From: an uncultured Spirochaetales bacterium
GTDB lineage: Bacteria > Spirochaetota > Spirochaetia > Sphaerochaetales > Sphaerochaetaceae
Direction: 5' to 3'
DNA: 64,000 nt
Assembly (NCBI GenBank): GCA_949297785.1
Contig: CASFTW010000015.1
Location: 1 to 64,000 of the forward strand
Shown here: piece by piece, positions 43,038 through 52,064 of the stretch
Layout of the letters: each line of letters starts with the position of its first letter
Numbering within the stretch: the first letter of the stretch is position 1
The notes under the pieces: generated by a model
Seen by the model: the letters and a program-made list of their open reading frames with translations, nothing else
The model's database searches: none
What the model was told of the DNA's origin: nothing
Translations under genes and position numbers: made by a program

Positions 43038-45224
43038 CTATTTGACAGGAATATTTGAAAGCATATCAATCAATTCATTCTCGGATTTAAGCTTCCTTTC
43101 TTGTTTGTCATTTATGCAATAGATACTCCTTTCCTCACCTACATTATTCCATTCATTGTTATAGTATTCATCCAATGTAATAATCTTTCCTGTTGAAATT
43201 AGATAAAAGGTTTTATTTTTATATTTGAATCGAGTATAGTTCACACCACTATACCATTCTCCCAAAATAACCAAATGAGATATAGAGGAATCTGTACCGT
43301 TAGAAATACCATCGGCATCTATTAATGTGTAATACCCCTCATCAAGGTTTACTCCTCTATCATGCATTATCTTAAAGAAACGTGTATTAAGTTTGTTTTC
43401 AATAATATTTTCTTCTTCAGAAAACCACCCTCCGGCATCCCAATAGATGACATTGTTACAATGATATTTATGAAAACAAGGATGTCCATTAGGCCATTTC
43501 AGAGAATATTTTTCGCTATCCCATTGTTGAAACATCCATTTTATAAACCAGTCATTCTTTACTAAAGATGATTTTACCGCCAAAAAGAACCCGTCTGTTT
43601 CTTCTATTTCAATCTCATTAAGGGCATCTTCATCGGTTGCAGACAATAATCTGCTCACAAAGCATCTGTTATCATCAGTGTTAGCCTTTGCAAAGATCTC
43701 ACTTCTCCAATAGTTTCTGGATGCATCGAAGAAATAATTTTGTCCCCACCTCAGTGTGGAAAGCTTGATATATGCCTTTGCAACGACAACCCTATAGTCT
43801 TCGTTTAGCCCATTTTCAGTAAACCAAATTCCGAAGCTTTTCAATCTATTTGTGAACTCATTCCATGTATCATCAAAAAAGAGGAAATCTATTCTTCCAT
43901 CGGCAAAGGCTGTACTTTCAGCTTTCTCAATATCTTCCTTTTTTACATCTTTGTTCTTTATTGCAATAGCTTTTGTTCTTTCTTCCGCATACTGGGGAAT
44001 AGCACTATCTTTTTTACTATCATCACTTGCAAGATAGGATATGATTTCATTTGCTTTTGTATGAAGCTTGAAAATCAATTCAAGAGCTGATTCTGGCTCA
44101 CTTACATTCCATATGATATTAGCGCAAAATCTCATCCAGTCTTTCATCTGATCCACAGAAAAACTGTCACCAGCTGTAAGCAGATAAGAAAAAAGCAATG
44201 ATTTTTCTTTCTGGCCTTTTTTATGACATTCATTCATCTGTGGCTTTTTTGTATATACAGGACAAGTGTCCATAAAGTTATTCTGATATTTTTTTAAATC
44301 AAAATTTTTATCCCCCATAGCACTAAAGAGTTTTTCCAATGCTTTTACATAACCATCATCACCCATGGCTTTAAATGCTACATAGGCAGAAGAAGGAACC
44401 AAATCAGGCTCATAAAAATTAATTCTTTCTTTGTTTCCACTCCTTTTGTTCTCAATCATGGAGAAAGCGTCAAACATTATGCTAATGAGTCCCATAAAAT
44501 ATTCTTCATATTTCTCATGGTTGGCTCTAAAAAATTCCACGGCTATCGCATCTATACTCTTTGCTTGTTTTTCGTCTCCTTTTCCAAACCAGGATGATTT
44601 GAATCTTTCCAGTGAAGTCAGCCTCTTGCCCCTAGAATTCATCTTCCAGTAGATATCAGTTGAAAGCGAAATATCAGAAGGAATATAGAATACAATAGAG
44701 TTAAGTTTTTCTATCTCTTTTTCTGAAAGTGAAAAGCTTTGAATTTTCTCTCTTATAGCTTTTTTCATTTCCCGCATACCTTTTACAGAAGGATTTGATG
44801 AGTCATTCTTGTCTTCATTGCTTCTAATGCAGGATACGCAATAGGCCTCAGCTTCTGGCCTGTCGGCATATCTGAAATTTTCCAATAGCAATTCAGCATA
44901 CATTCCTTGTTCTCGACACAGCTCAGCATAAATCAGAAAGAGTGTGGTAAGACGCTGCTGCCCGTCAAATGGGAAGAACTCATTTCTGTCATTAACCCTT
45001 CCATAGATGAAATCAAGCTCCATTTTTTTCTTTGATTCATCTTTAAGAAACTGGAAAATATCATTAAGGAACATTTCTCTGACAAATTCAGAATGTTTAT
45101 CGCATCTGCCTTGTGCATATTCTCTCTGAAAATCAGGTATAACTATCTTACATTTCCTTATAATGTCTATGAGACTGACTGGTTCATTATTTCTAAAAAA
45201 AATCAACTCTGCAGTTATCAACAT
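43038..45224 (-). CDS. DUF262 protein without HNH domain
   Basis: A 728-aa protein. The N-terminal DUF262 domain is clear: IPDFQREYAQG, then FFPFDGQQRLTTLFLIY, then KMNSRGKRLTSLERFK. DUF262 belongs to the ParB/Srx-like NTP-binding fold used by GmrSD restriction enzymes, SspE and RloF. No DUF1524 HNH motif is seen in the C-terminal 450 residues, which are unassigned. It overlaps the upstream DUF262-DUF1524 gene by 32 nt, so the two probably work together. A role in anti-phage defence is inferred from the family and the setting. No SD is visible at the ATG. Confidence 0.85.
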   Translation of the reverse strand: MLITAELIFFRNNEPVSLIDIIRKCKIVIPDFQREYAQGRCDKHSEFVREMFLNDIFQFLKDESKKKMELDFIYGRVNDRNEFFPFDGQQRLTTLFLIYAELCREQGMYAELLLENFRYADRPEAEAYCVSCIRSNEDKNDSSNPSVKGMREMKKAIREKIQSFSLSEKEIEKLNSIVFYIPSDISLSTDIYWKMNSRGKRLTSLERFKSSWFGKGDEKQAKSIDAIAVEFFRANHEKYEEYFMGLISIMFDAFSMIENKRSGNKERINFYEPDLVPSSAYVAFKAMGDDGYVKALEKLFSAMGDKNFDLKKYQNNFMDTCPVYTKKPQMNECHKKGQKEKSLLFSYLLTAGDSFSVDQMKDWMRFCANIIWNVSEPESALELIFKLHTKANEIISYLASDDSKKDSAIPQYAEERTKAIAIKNKDVKKEDIEKAESTAFADGRIDFLFFDDTWNEFTNRLKSFGIWFTENGLNEDYRVVVAKAYIKLSTLRWGQNYFFDASRNYWRSEIFAKANTDDNRCFVSRLLSATDEDALNEIEIEETDGFFLAVKSSLVKNDWFIKWMFQQWDSEKYSLKWPNGHPCFHKYHCNNVIYWDAGGWFSEEENIIENKLNTRFFKIMHDRGVNLDEGYYTLIDADGISNGTDSSISHLVILGEWYSGVNYTRFKYKNKTFYLISTGKIITLDEYYNNEWNNVGEERSIYCINDKQERKLKSENELIDMLSNIPVK

Positions 45225-46818
45225 AACTTGTTTTCTTAATCGATTCTTCCAAGAATGTTTTTATTCTTACTTTGATTTCTTCGAGATACTTATCACACTC
45301 ATTCTTGAGCCAGAGCTCTCTATCCTCTGCAAGCGTGTAAGCATACAATGTGCCTTCAAACAGTTTTCTCCTCTCATCTGAATCTTTTAGTTTATCATCT
45401 AGCTTGAGGAGCTTATCCTTAACAGATGCATTGTTAAACGACGAATTCTGATTATGCTCAAGTAATACTAGGTTTCCAATTCCATTGATCCAGTTATCGA
45501 TCGTTGCATCGCTAGATACAAAAGTTCCTGTCTTTTTATCGAATTCCTGAGCTTGATCTCTTAAATCATATAGTAAGTTCTGGTATTCAAATTGATTGTG
45601 CTCAGACATGTATTTTTCTTTTGCTTTCTGAAGCAAAGTACAATCAATCTGATTTATTTGTTCTTCAAGTTCCTTTATTTCCTTTTCATTGAGCTGTACT
45701 TCGTTTTTTGCATGTATATGATCAAGAGTCCATCCACTGTTTCTTCTTACTTCCTGATATGTTTTAAAATCAAAGCGTGAATCTCTATTATTATAGAATG
45801 TCAGATTAAACAACAAAAGAATATTTTCAATCTTATCGTGATTGTCATAATAGTTTAGTTGTTCGAAAGATTCCAAATCTCCAACAACATTTTTTATTTC
45901 AAGATTTAGATCCTTATTAACAAGGGCTACAAGAAACTCATACTGATCAGTCCTGTTTTTACGATTAATAAGAAATCCAATTCTGTTATACGTATCAATG
46001 TCGTTATAGCAAGACTTCAATGCAGTAAATAAAGAATAGAGTTTATCAAATATATCTTTTGCAGAATGTTTTTCTGAAAGAGAAGAGAAAACATAGTTCT
46101 TATCTTTTTCCCAATTATTTTCAATTGCTCTTCTGTTTTTCTTATCGCCTGAAATTATTATCTCAACCAGTTCTGCAAGATAATCCATACGCGTTGCATA
46201 ATATCTTGGTGACTCTGGCTCAGAATTGATAAAGCAGAAGAAGAAATCATCTTCTAACAGCTTCTCCATTTCATTCCATTTGTCTCTTACATCCTCATAA
46301 GGAAGGGATGTGAAAAGCCATGCCTTGAGAAGCTCTGCAGAAGATAATGGAATCTTTCCTTCATTTACTCTGGTGAAAATTTTCCTAACTTCATCTTCAT
46401 CCCCTTCAACTATATAGCTGATGAAAAATGATCCTCTTACTTTCTGCATAAAACCGAGGCATTCTTCAGTGCCAAGCGATGACTTAAAATCATCAATCTG
46501 TTTTCTTGCCTTTTCTATATTATCTTTATCTATCTCATCGTGTGAGAAATTCTCAAATTGCTTGGTATCACCCAAGATTAGAAGAATAGTAGTCAATCTC
46601 TGTTGCCCATCAACTACATCATATAATTTATTATCTTTGTCCTTCTCACATAGAACCAAAGGCTGCAATGAATAATCTGTTTCCGATTCCTTGATATCCT
46701 TTAAAAGCTTTTTAACTTCGTTATCTGCTCTCCATCGATATCCTCTCTGATAAGAACGTGGAATAGCAAAATTATAATCTTTTAACTCAGTAATAGGCAG
46801 TTTATGTATTTGGGACAT
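45193..46818 (-). CDS. GmrSD-like DUF262-DUF1524 nuclease
   Basis: A 541-aa protein. The N-terminal DUF262 domain has IPRSYQRGYRWR, YDVVDGQQRLTTILLIL and RVNEGKIPLSSAELLKAW. The C-terminal part has DUF1524 HNH features: TLDHIHAKNE as the His-containing motif and GIGNLVLLEHNQNSSFNN before the end. GmrSD-type enzymes cut modified phage DNA after NTP-dependent activation; SspE acts in phosphorothioate-based defence. Neither partner system is here. AAAGGAG lies just before the ATG and a promoter is visible at 46848-46876. Confidence 0.88.
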   Translation of the reverse strand: MSQIHKLPITELKDYNFAIPRSYQRGYRWRADNEVKKLLKDIKESETDYSLQPLVLCEKDKDNKLYDVVDGQQRLTTILLILGDTKQFENFSHDEIDKDNIEKARKQIDDFKSSLGTEECLGFMQKVRGSFFISYIVEGDEDEVRKIFTRVNEGKIPLSSAELLKAWLFTSLPYEDVRDKWNEMEKLLEDDFFFCFINSEPESPRYYATRMDYLAELVEIIISGDKKNRRAIENNWEKDKNYVFSSLSEKHSAKDIFDKLYSLFTALKSCYNDIDTYNRIGFLINRKNRTDQYEFLVALVNKDLNLEIKNVVGDLESFEQLNYYDNHDKIENILLLFNLTFYNNRDSRFDFKTYQEVRRNSGWTLDHIHAKNEVQLNEKEIKELEEQINQIDCTLLQKAKEKYMSEHNQFEYQNLLYDLRDQAQEFDKKTGTFVSSDATIDNWINGIGNLVLLEHNQNSSFNNASVKDKLLKLDDKLKDSDERRKLFEGTLYAYTLAEDRELWLKNECDKYLEEIKVRIKTFLEESIKKTSYVDNCRVDFF

Positions 46819-46847
46819 GATATTCTCCTTTTTTCTATTTGATTCCG

Positions 46848-46876
46848 TTAATGTATGTGTACGGTGTTGATATCAA
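46848..46876 (-). promoter_or_regulatory. Promoter of the DUF262 gene pair
   Basis: Minus strand: TTGATA (46876-46871), 17-nt spacer, CATTAA (46853-46848), 30 bp before the start codon. Confidence 0.5.
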
Positions 46877-46892
46877 ATATCTAGAATGGTTT

Positions 46893-48839
46893 TCATGAGA
46901 TAATTGTAGAGGATGTACAATCACATGAATAGTTTGATTTTTTATCCTGATATCTCTGAATCACATTAACAATCTCTTTTCTTACATCTGAATTCCTTAT
47001 CTTGGATAGCGCCTCAAGAATCTGTGGCATTTCATCTGGCCTGACATAGCCTCCTTTCCCCAGATATCTGATTGCTCCAAGATTTCTTGCCTCTAATGCA
47101 AGAAGAAAAGGGCTTTTTCCATCTTTGCCTAATGCAGTAAGAAATGACTTGTCGTTAATAGAGTCGAATACGTGCCAGTCTTCCTCAAAGAAATGCAATC
47201 CCCAATTTTGGTCCGCAGCTAATTCACATACTGCATTATTTTCTGTATTCAAAACGTCAGTATCAGCTCCATTTTCTAGAAGGAGATTAAATACTGACAT
47301 TTTGTATGGGCTCAGTGATTCAACTAAGGGACATCTACCAAAAATATCTTTCTTGTTTAGGTCTACCCCTCTTTCAAACATCTTCCTATAGAAATTAACA
47401 TCCGTTATATCTGCTATTATCGCTTGAAGTAACGGCGTAACTCCTTGAGGGTTCACAAAATCAGGGCCAACATAATTCAGCAGTTTAAATATCTGAGTAT
47501 CAACTAATTGACCTTTCTTTTCATCATGTCCGACAATTTCTAACCATTTACAGATTAACTGCATCAGCAGTGCCCCTGCCTCTGCCTTCTGAGAATCGAT
47601 TCCAATCTCTGTTGATAGTTTGCCATTCCCAATAAATAAATACTTTTCATCATTTGTCATCAGCCTATATGGAATCAATAAATCATAAATCAGCCATGAA
47701 GGTGAAATATCTCCTGAACGATCCCACAAGAACTCATGAAAAATATTGTGTTCACCAAAATGATAGTCTTCGGGGGATGATTTATCCAATACTTTCTTGA
47801 AACACTTTGGGAAGAGATTAAGAGCACGTACGGCATATGCCAGAATACAATTACGATTATCTGTATTCAAAGAGAATACTTCATCTGGCATGCATTTCGA
47901 GATTCTTTCAAAGTAAGAACAAAACATATCGTCAAGCTCTCTGATAGACTCAATGGATGGATTTGGAACCAGATTGCTGACAAGCCTTGAAAACCGTCCT
48001 ATTCCTTCGAGGAAATGCAACATCATCATATATAAATCTTTTATGGTAAAATCTGAGATTCTGCTTTCCAGTAAGCTGCATAGATTATCAAATGTATGGA
48101 AGAAAACTTGTGTTTTACTATAGAAAATAATCTCTGGCCTATCAGAAATGAACGCATTAAAATGCAATCCTTGCCTGACAAGATATTCAACTACGCTATA
48201 TTGGCATTCCATAACCGCAATATCCAGAATGCTGTTGTTTTTGTCATAGCCCCTTACTCTATAATTCTTTGCATTTTCCAGACCAATCCATTGAACGAAT
48301 TCTGTTAATTCAGATGAACAGTTCTGAAAGTAAGCATAGACAATTCCATCCAGAGATTTTAATTCCCTGACATTGTCAAGTACGGCAGCTGGTAAAGCAA
48401 TCCTACCATCATATCCGAGGAGGAAAAGCTGATCATAATCGTAGGGTTCCAGATCCAGATAATCCCTCTCGTCAGATGATATAATGGTGCCATTTTTATT
48501 ACTATTGGACTCATTACACAATGACTTATACCGTATCCCTGAAGCGTCCATTTCTTTTAGATAAATATCATTATCTGAATCTTTCAGAGCCAGTAGGATA
48601 CATATATCAACATCGGAGCTTGTTGTGGAATTGAATCTTATATGGAGATTCTTGTACTCATGGGAAACCAGCTGCTTCGGAGATAGTCCATTCAATTCTT
48701 TTATTTTTACTTCATATCCAAAGAACTTCTTATATTTGCAATCACAGTAAAATAGAAAAAGCTTATTCTCGTGAATATGCAAAAAAACCCTACCTTTAGA
48801 AGATATTGAAAGAGAAGTATAATCGTCAGTCTTATTCAT
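46893..48839 (-). CDS. Ankyrin-repeat protein A
   Basis: A 648-aa protein, second of two ankyrin genes. The N-terminal ~180 residues look beta-rich and are unassigned. Weak ankyrin-like units follow (NSILDIAVMECQYSVVEYLV); the clearest ones are near residues 470-560 (GVTPLLQAIIADITDVNFYRK, CPLVESLSPYKMSVFNLLLE). The last 65 residues match the end of protein B (GKSPFLLALEARNLGAIRYL with the same spacing), so the two are paralogues. It shares an ATGA overlap with protein B. There is no signal peptide. A role in defence or toxin control is inferred from the WYL gene in front and the setting. Confidence 0.85.
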   Translation of the reverse strand: MNKTDDYTSLSISSKGRVFLHIHENKLFLFYCDCKYKKFFGYEVKIKELNGLSPKQLVSHEYKNLHIRFNSTTSSDVDICILLALKDSDNDIYLKEMDASGIRYKSLCNESNSNKNGTIISSDERDYLDLEPYDYDQLFLLGYDGRIALPAAVLDNVRELKSLDGIVYAYFQNCSSELTEFVQWIGLENAKNYRVRGYDKNNSILDIAVMECQYSVVEYLVRQGLHFNAFISDRPEIIFYSKTQVFFHTFDNLCSLLESRISDFTIKDLYMMMLHFLEGIGRFSRLVSNLVPNPSIESIRELDDMFCSYFERISKCMPDEVFSLNTDNRNCILAYAVRALNLFPKCFKKVLDKSSPEDYHFGEHNIFHEFLWDRSGDISPSWLIYDLLIPYRLMTNDEKYLFIGNGKLSTEIGIDSQKAEAGALLMQLICKWLEIVGHDEKKGQLVDTQIFKLLNYVGPDFVNPQGVTPLLQAIIADITDVNFYRKMFERGVDLNKKDIFGRCPLVESLSPYKMSVFNLLLENGADTDVLNTENNAVCELAADQNWGLHFFEEDWHVFDSINDKSFLTALGKDGKSPFLLALEARNLGAIRYLGKGGYVRPDEMPQILEALSKIRNSDVRKEIVNVIQRYQDKKSNYSCDCTSSTIIS

Positions 48840-50941
48840 TTTTCCCTCCTTTTTTTTACACTTGAATACAGATTCTCCAATTCCTCACGCATTGATTTTG
48901 TATTCACCCTGTCGATCTGCTTCCGGATGTATTCCATGTCAGAATCCTGTACATAGCCGTTATTCATTAGGAACCTTATCGCCGTCAAATTCATATATTT
49001 GAACGCTGTCATGACTGGTGTGAAACCATAGTCGTCAGACAAGAAGAAAGCTTTCTTGCCCTTTGAGGTTCCAATGATTTTCCAGCCTTCCTCATCAAAT
49101 CTGAACGAACGAGCAGCGACATGAATGGCAGTTTCCCCGATCTTGTTCTGGATTGCCACATCAATTCCATGATTGATAAGAAAGAAAATCTTCTTGTTGT
49201 TTTCCCAATTGTCCCAAGATGACTGAATAGCATACATCAGAGCAGTATTTCCCGCCCAATCTATCGCATTGATATCGATGCCTGCTTTCAATATGTCATC
49301 AAAAAGCTCGGGCTCGAACCTGTAACTGAGGAGATGCATCAGAACATTTCTACCATCATTCCTGAAGATAGCTTTTTGAGGATTTACACAGTCCTTCAAA
49401 AGAACAATAAGGATTCTCTTGAAAACCTCTTTCACATACCCACAGTCAAAACAGACAGCATCAGCGACTGCAGGAATATACTCATATCTATTATGCCCCA
49501 TCCACTCTTTTGCCCGATTGACAATTCCACTATGGAAGTAAGCGGAACAGAATACACTTGTGCCATTTATTGAATCTTCACTTACTCCAGCAGTCATCAA
49601 CATTTCTGCGACTTCCTTGTCTGTACCTTCCAAATGTCGATGTGCATTATTTCCATTACCATCAATAAGCCAGGGATCTTTCGTTAATTCAATAATCGTC
49701 TTATATAGCTTTGGAAGAAAATATCTCCTATGCAGGATTTCGCTTGCATACATGAGCAATGTCTTTCCATAGGCATCACGATATGAAAACACCTCTTCTG
49801 GAAAGAATGCAGTCAATCTCTTGAATTCTGAGCAGAATTTCTCATCTGCATCTTCCAGCAATTTGTTCTGATCACTATTCCGTGGGCGATGCAGCAGATA
49901 ACGACCGCTCTCTTCACATTCAGTTGTATATCTGAGAAATGAAATAGCTATATAGAAAAGCTCCTTTACACCTGCTTTGTAACCATTTTCCAGTAGCCAG
50001 CAAATCTTATTGAGGCTTTCTGGATCCATAGAATCTGATGCCAGTGCGGCTAGTCCTAATCCCTCATCTTCCTCGTCATCTATACACGAATAGGTTCTGT
50101 ACATGTCTCCATACCCCAACAAAAAAGAAACTATTTCATCCATGGAATCCGGATTGGAGTCAATTGCAATTCTAAGCAGAGATTCCCTTCCAGGCATAAT
50201 AGGCCTCTTATTTTCCGGATATCCAATTCTGTCTAAGAATTTCTTTATGATTTCCAGATTCCTTGTCCTGATGAAATACTCTGACAGTTCCTGCCATTCG
50301 TCTCTTCTGAGAGACTCTTTTACTTCATTGTCTTCAAGAACAGAAAGCAAAAAAGAAGAGAATGCGTCAGCACCCGGCTGTAAGATTATATGCTCAATGA
50401 CTATGCAATCATCCCAATTCTTTTCCCACTGCTGTCCGTTTTCAGGAGTATCAATGAGCAGGAATCTGAGATTATTTTCTTCACCGAGGAACTGTCTAAT
50501 CTGTTTCTTTTCATATTGCCCCAGAGCATTGCCATCAATAATGAAAAATCTGTTATATGGTTCGTTCTGCATCAAAGAGATGCCATCAACTATACCGCAT
50601 CTCTCTGCCCTCGGGAAATGATACAAACCAGTTTCTTCTGTTACAAATACAATATCAAGATTCTCAAACATCATGACGGACACAGCTGCCAAGACAGCGG
50701 AAGGCCAATAATCTGGGGATATCATTATCCTCTCTTTCTTGTCTTTATAAAAAAACCAGTAATACGTTCTGTTGTAGTAACTCGTGATACTGTATTGGAT
50801 ATCACCATCTTTTAATGCGACACGCATGCTCCAATTCTGAGCGTCTTCATATATCCCACAAAATGGTTCACGGGCAAGTTGCTGTGCATAATTAATGGTA
50901 ATTCGATTAGTCCAGTCAGATATATAGTTTCCTTTGTTCAT
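48836..50941 (-). CDS. Ankyrin-repeat protein B with possible degenerate P-loop region
   Basis: A 701-aa protein. Residues ~60-200 contain alternating strand and helix patterns (ERIMISPDYWPSAVLAAVS, LDIVFVTEE, RFFIIDGNALG, LRFLLIDTPEN) that recall a worn-out FtsK/HerA-like ATPase fold without a real Walker A; this is my inference. Ankyrin units follow from ~245 on, with good ones near 400 and 560-640 (GNTALMYAIQSSWDNWENNK, IGETAIHVAARSF). It lies 48 bp after the WYL regulator and overlaps protein A by 4 nt, so the three genes form an operon. Confidence 0.84.
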   Translation of the reverse strand: MNKGNYISDWTNRITINYAQQLAREPFCGIYEDAQNWSMRVALKDGDIQYSITSYYNRTYYWFFYKDKKERIMISPDYWPSAVLAAVSVMMFENLDIVFVTEETGLYHFPRAERCGIVDGISLMQNEPYNRFFIIDGNALGQYEKKQIRQFLGEENNLRFLLIDTPENGQQWEKNWDDCIVIEHIILQPGADAFSSFLLSVLEDNEVKESLRRDEWQELSEYFIRTRNLEIIKKFLDRIGYPENKRPIMPGRESLLRIAIDSNPDSMDEIVSFLLGYGDMYRTYSCIDDEEDEGLGLAALASDSMDPESLNKICWLLENGYKAGVKELFYIAISFLRYTTECEESGRYLLHRPRNSDQNKLLEDADEKFCSEFKRLTAFFPEEVFSYRDAYGKTLLMYASEILHRRYFLPKLYKTIIELTKDPWLIDGNGNNAHRHLEGTDKEVAEMLMTAGVSEDSINGTSVFCSAYFHSGIVNRAKEWMGHNRYEYIPAVADAVCFDCGYVKEVFKRILIVLLKDCVNPQKAIFRNDGRNVLMHLLSYRFEPELFDDILKAGIDINAIDWAGNTALMYAIQSSWDNWENNKKIFFLINHGIDVAIQNKIGETAIHVAARSFRFDEEGWKIIGTSKGKKAFFLSDDYGFTPVMTAFKYMNLTAIRFLMNNGYVQDSDMEYIRKQIDRVNTKSMREELENLYSSVKKRREK

Positions 50942-50989
50942 AAGCTTATAATAAGCCCTATGTGTACAATTTCTTATACAGTCGAATCT

Positions 50990-51991
50990 TTATTTCTGGA
51001 ATGTCTGCAGCATAGTCTCAAGTTCTTCTTTCACTTTTTCCCTCAACCATTCTGGCTTGATGACAGTCGCACTTGATCCCAGTGACATAATCCATTTTAG
51101 AAGACCGTACGAACTAGCCGTTTTAAGCGTGAACTGATAGCTTCCGTCTTCCTGCTGATTGAATGTGACACTCTTTGGCCATGCTTTCTGAATCTCATAC
51201 CATCCCTGATACTCATCTATTAGGACTTCTGCGATGAACGGATCTTCAGTCTGGTAGAATGGGAAAGGATCCTCAAAATCATTGATATGTTCTGGCTCAG
51301 GGTATTTTTCATGCCTGAGCTTTACTAATTTCTTGATTCTTGATAATGCCAACAGTTGCCTCTGTCCATAGTTGTTGAGAACCTCCGCATAGACTGCACC
51401 ATCCTGTACAATAACCTTTAACGGGTAGATATCATATTCCACATCACACTCTGAGTTCCTGCTTTCATAAACTACATGACATTTGATTCTCTTCTCTGAT
51501 GCTTCAAGAAGGATAAGAAGTGTTTTGAAGTATTCTGGAGAAAGCTTGAAGAAAGAGCCAAACTCTGAAAACCGGGGATTGATTTCAGTCTTTGTATTCG
51601 GATTTATCACCATCCTCAACCTGGAAATAAAATCAGCACCACACATCTCCATAAGCGGAGACGTTGAGGATACTGTTTCCAAGACAAAGTTAAGGAAACG
51701 GATGTCATCTTCGCTCAGAACTTCGCTGACAATGCCACTCTTCCAGCGAGCAGCCGCATCAGACTCAATCTTGTAAAGCATCTTCCTGCTTCCATCACTT
51801 GATTTCTCCGTGTAATATGCAAAACCCATCTCATCCAGAGTCTCAAGCACATTGAAAGCCGAAGAGCGGTTGTTGACTCCAAGCATGTCCATTATTTCAT
51901 ATATCGTGCAGCCCCTTTCTTCCCTTTCGGTTATCAAAGATGCAACGGCAAACACCTTGGCAAATCGAGACCAGACTTTTTCTTCTTTCAT
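50990..51991 (-). CDS. WYL-domain transcriptional regulator
   Basis: A 333-aa regulator. The N-terminal winged helix (TIYEIMDMLGVNNRSSAFNVLETL) is followed by a WYL-type sensor near residues 170-230 (CDVEYDIYPLKVIVQDGAVYAEVL) and a C-terminal WCX-like extension. GAGGTG lies 6 nt before the ATG at 51991; the frame extends to 52024 without an SD. WYL proteins often control phage-defence operons and bind nucleic-acid ligands. It heads the operon with ankyrin proteins B and A and is divergent from the ankyrin/pseudo-FtsK gene, so it likely controls both directions. Confidence 0.9.
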   Translation of the reverse strand: MKEEKVWSRFAKVFAVASLITEREERGCTIYEIMDMLGVNNRSSAFNVLETLDEMGFAYYTEKSSDGSRKMLYKIESDAAARWKSGIVSEVLSEDDIRFLNFVLETVSSTSPLMEMCGADFISRLRMVINPNTKTEINPRFSEFGSFFKLSPEYFKTLLILLEASEKRIKCHVVYESRNSECDVEYDIYPLKVIVQDGAVYAEVLNNYGQRQLLALSRIKKLVKLRHEKYPEPEHINDFEDPFPFYQTEDPFIAEVLIDEYQGWYEIQKAWPKSVTFNQQEDGSYQFTLKTASSYGLLKWIMSLGSSATVIKPEWLREKVKEELETMLQTFQK

Positions 51992-52029
51992 CTTTATCAC
52001 CTCATGTGAAAGATTATCGCACAACTGTA

Positions 52030-52059
52030 CAGGATTTTAAACACTTATTGTTTATCCTG
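52030..52059. promoter_or_regulatory. Divergent control region with inverted repeat
   Basis: CAGGAT (52030-52035) and ATCCTG (52054-52059) are complementary arms 18 nt apart in the 73-bp gap between the WYL gene and the ankyrin/pseudo-FtsK gene. This is the best candidate for the WYL protein's binding site. Promoter elements here are not clear. Confidence 0.4.
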
Positions 52060-52064
52060 AGACC

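Noticed and set aside
43038-46818. Calling the DUF262 pair a BREX, Dnd or Ssp system
   Set aside because: No PglZ, BrxC, DndCDE or SspBCD genes are present; only the DUF262/DUF1524 proteins are supported.
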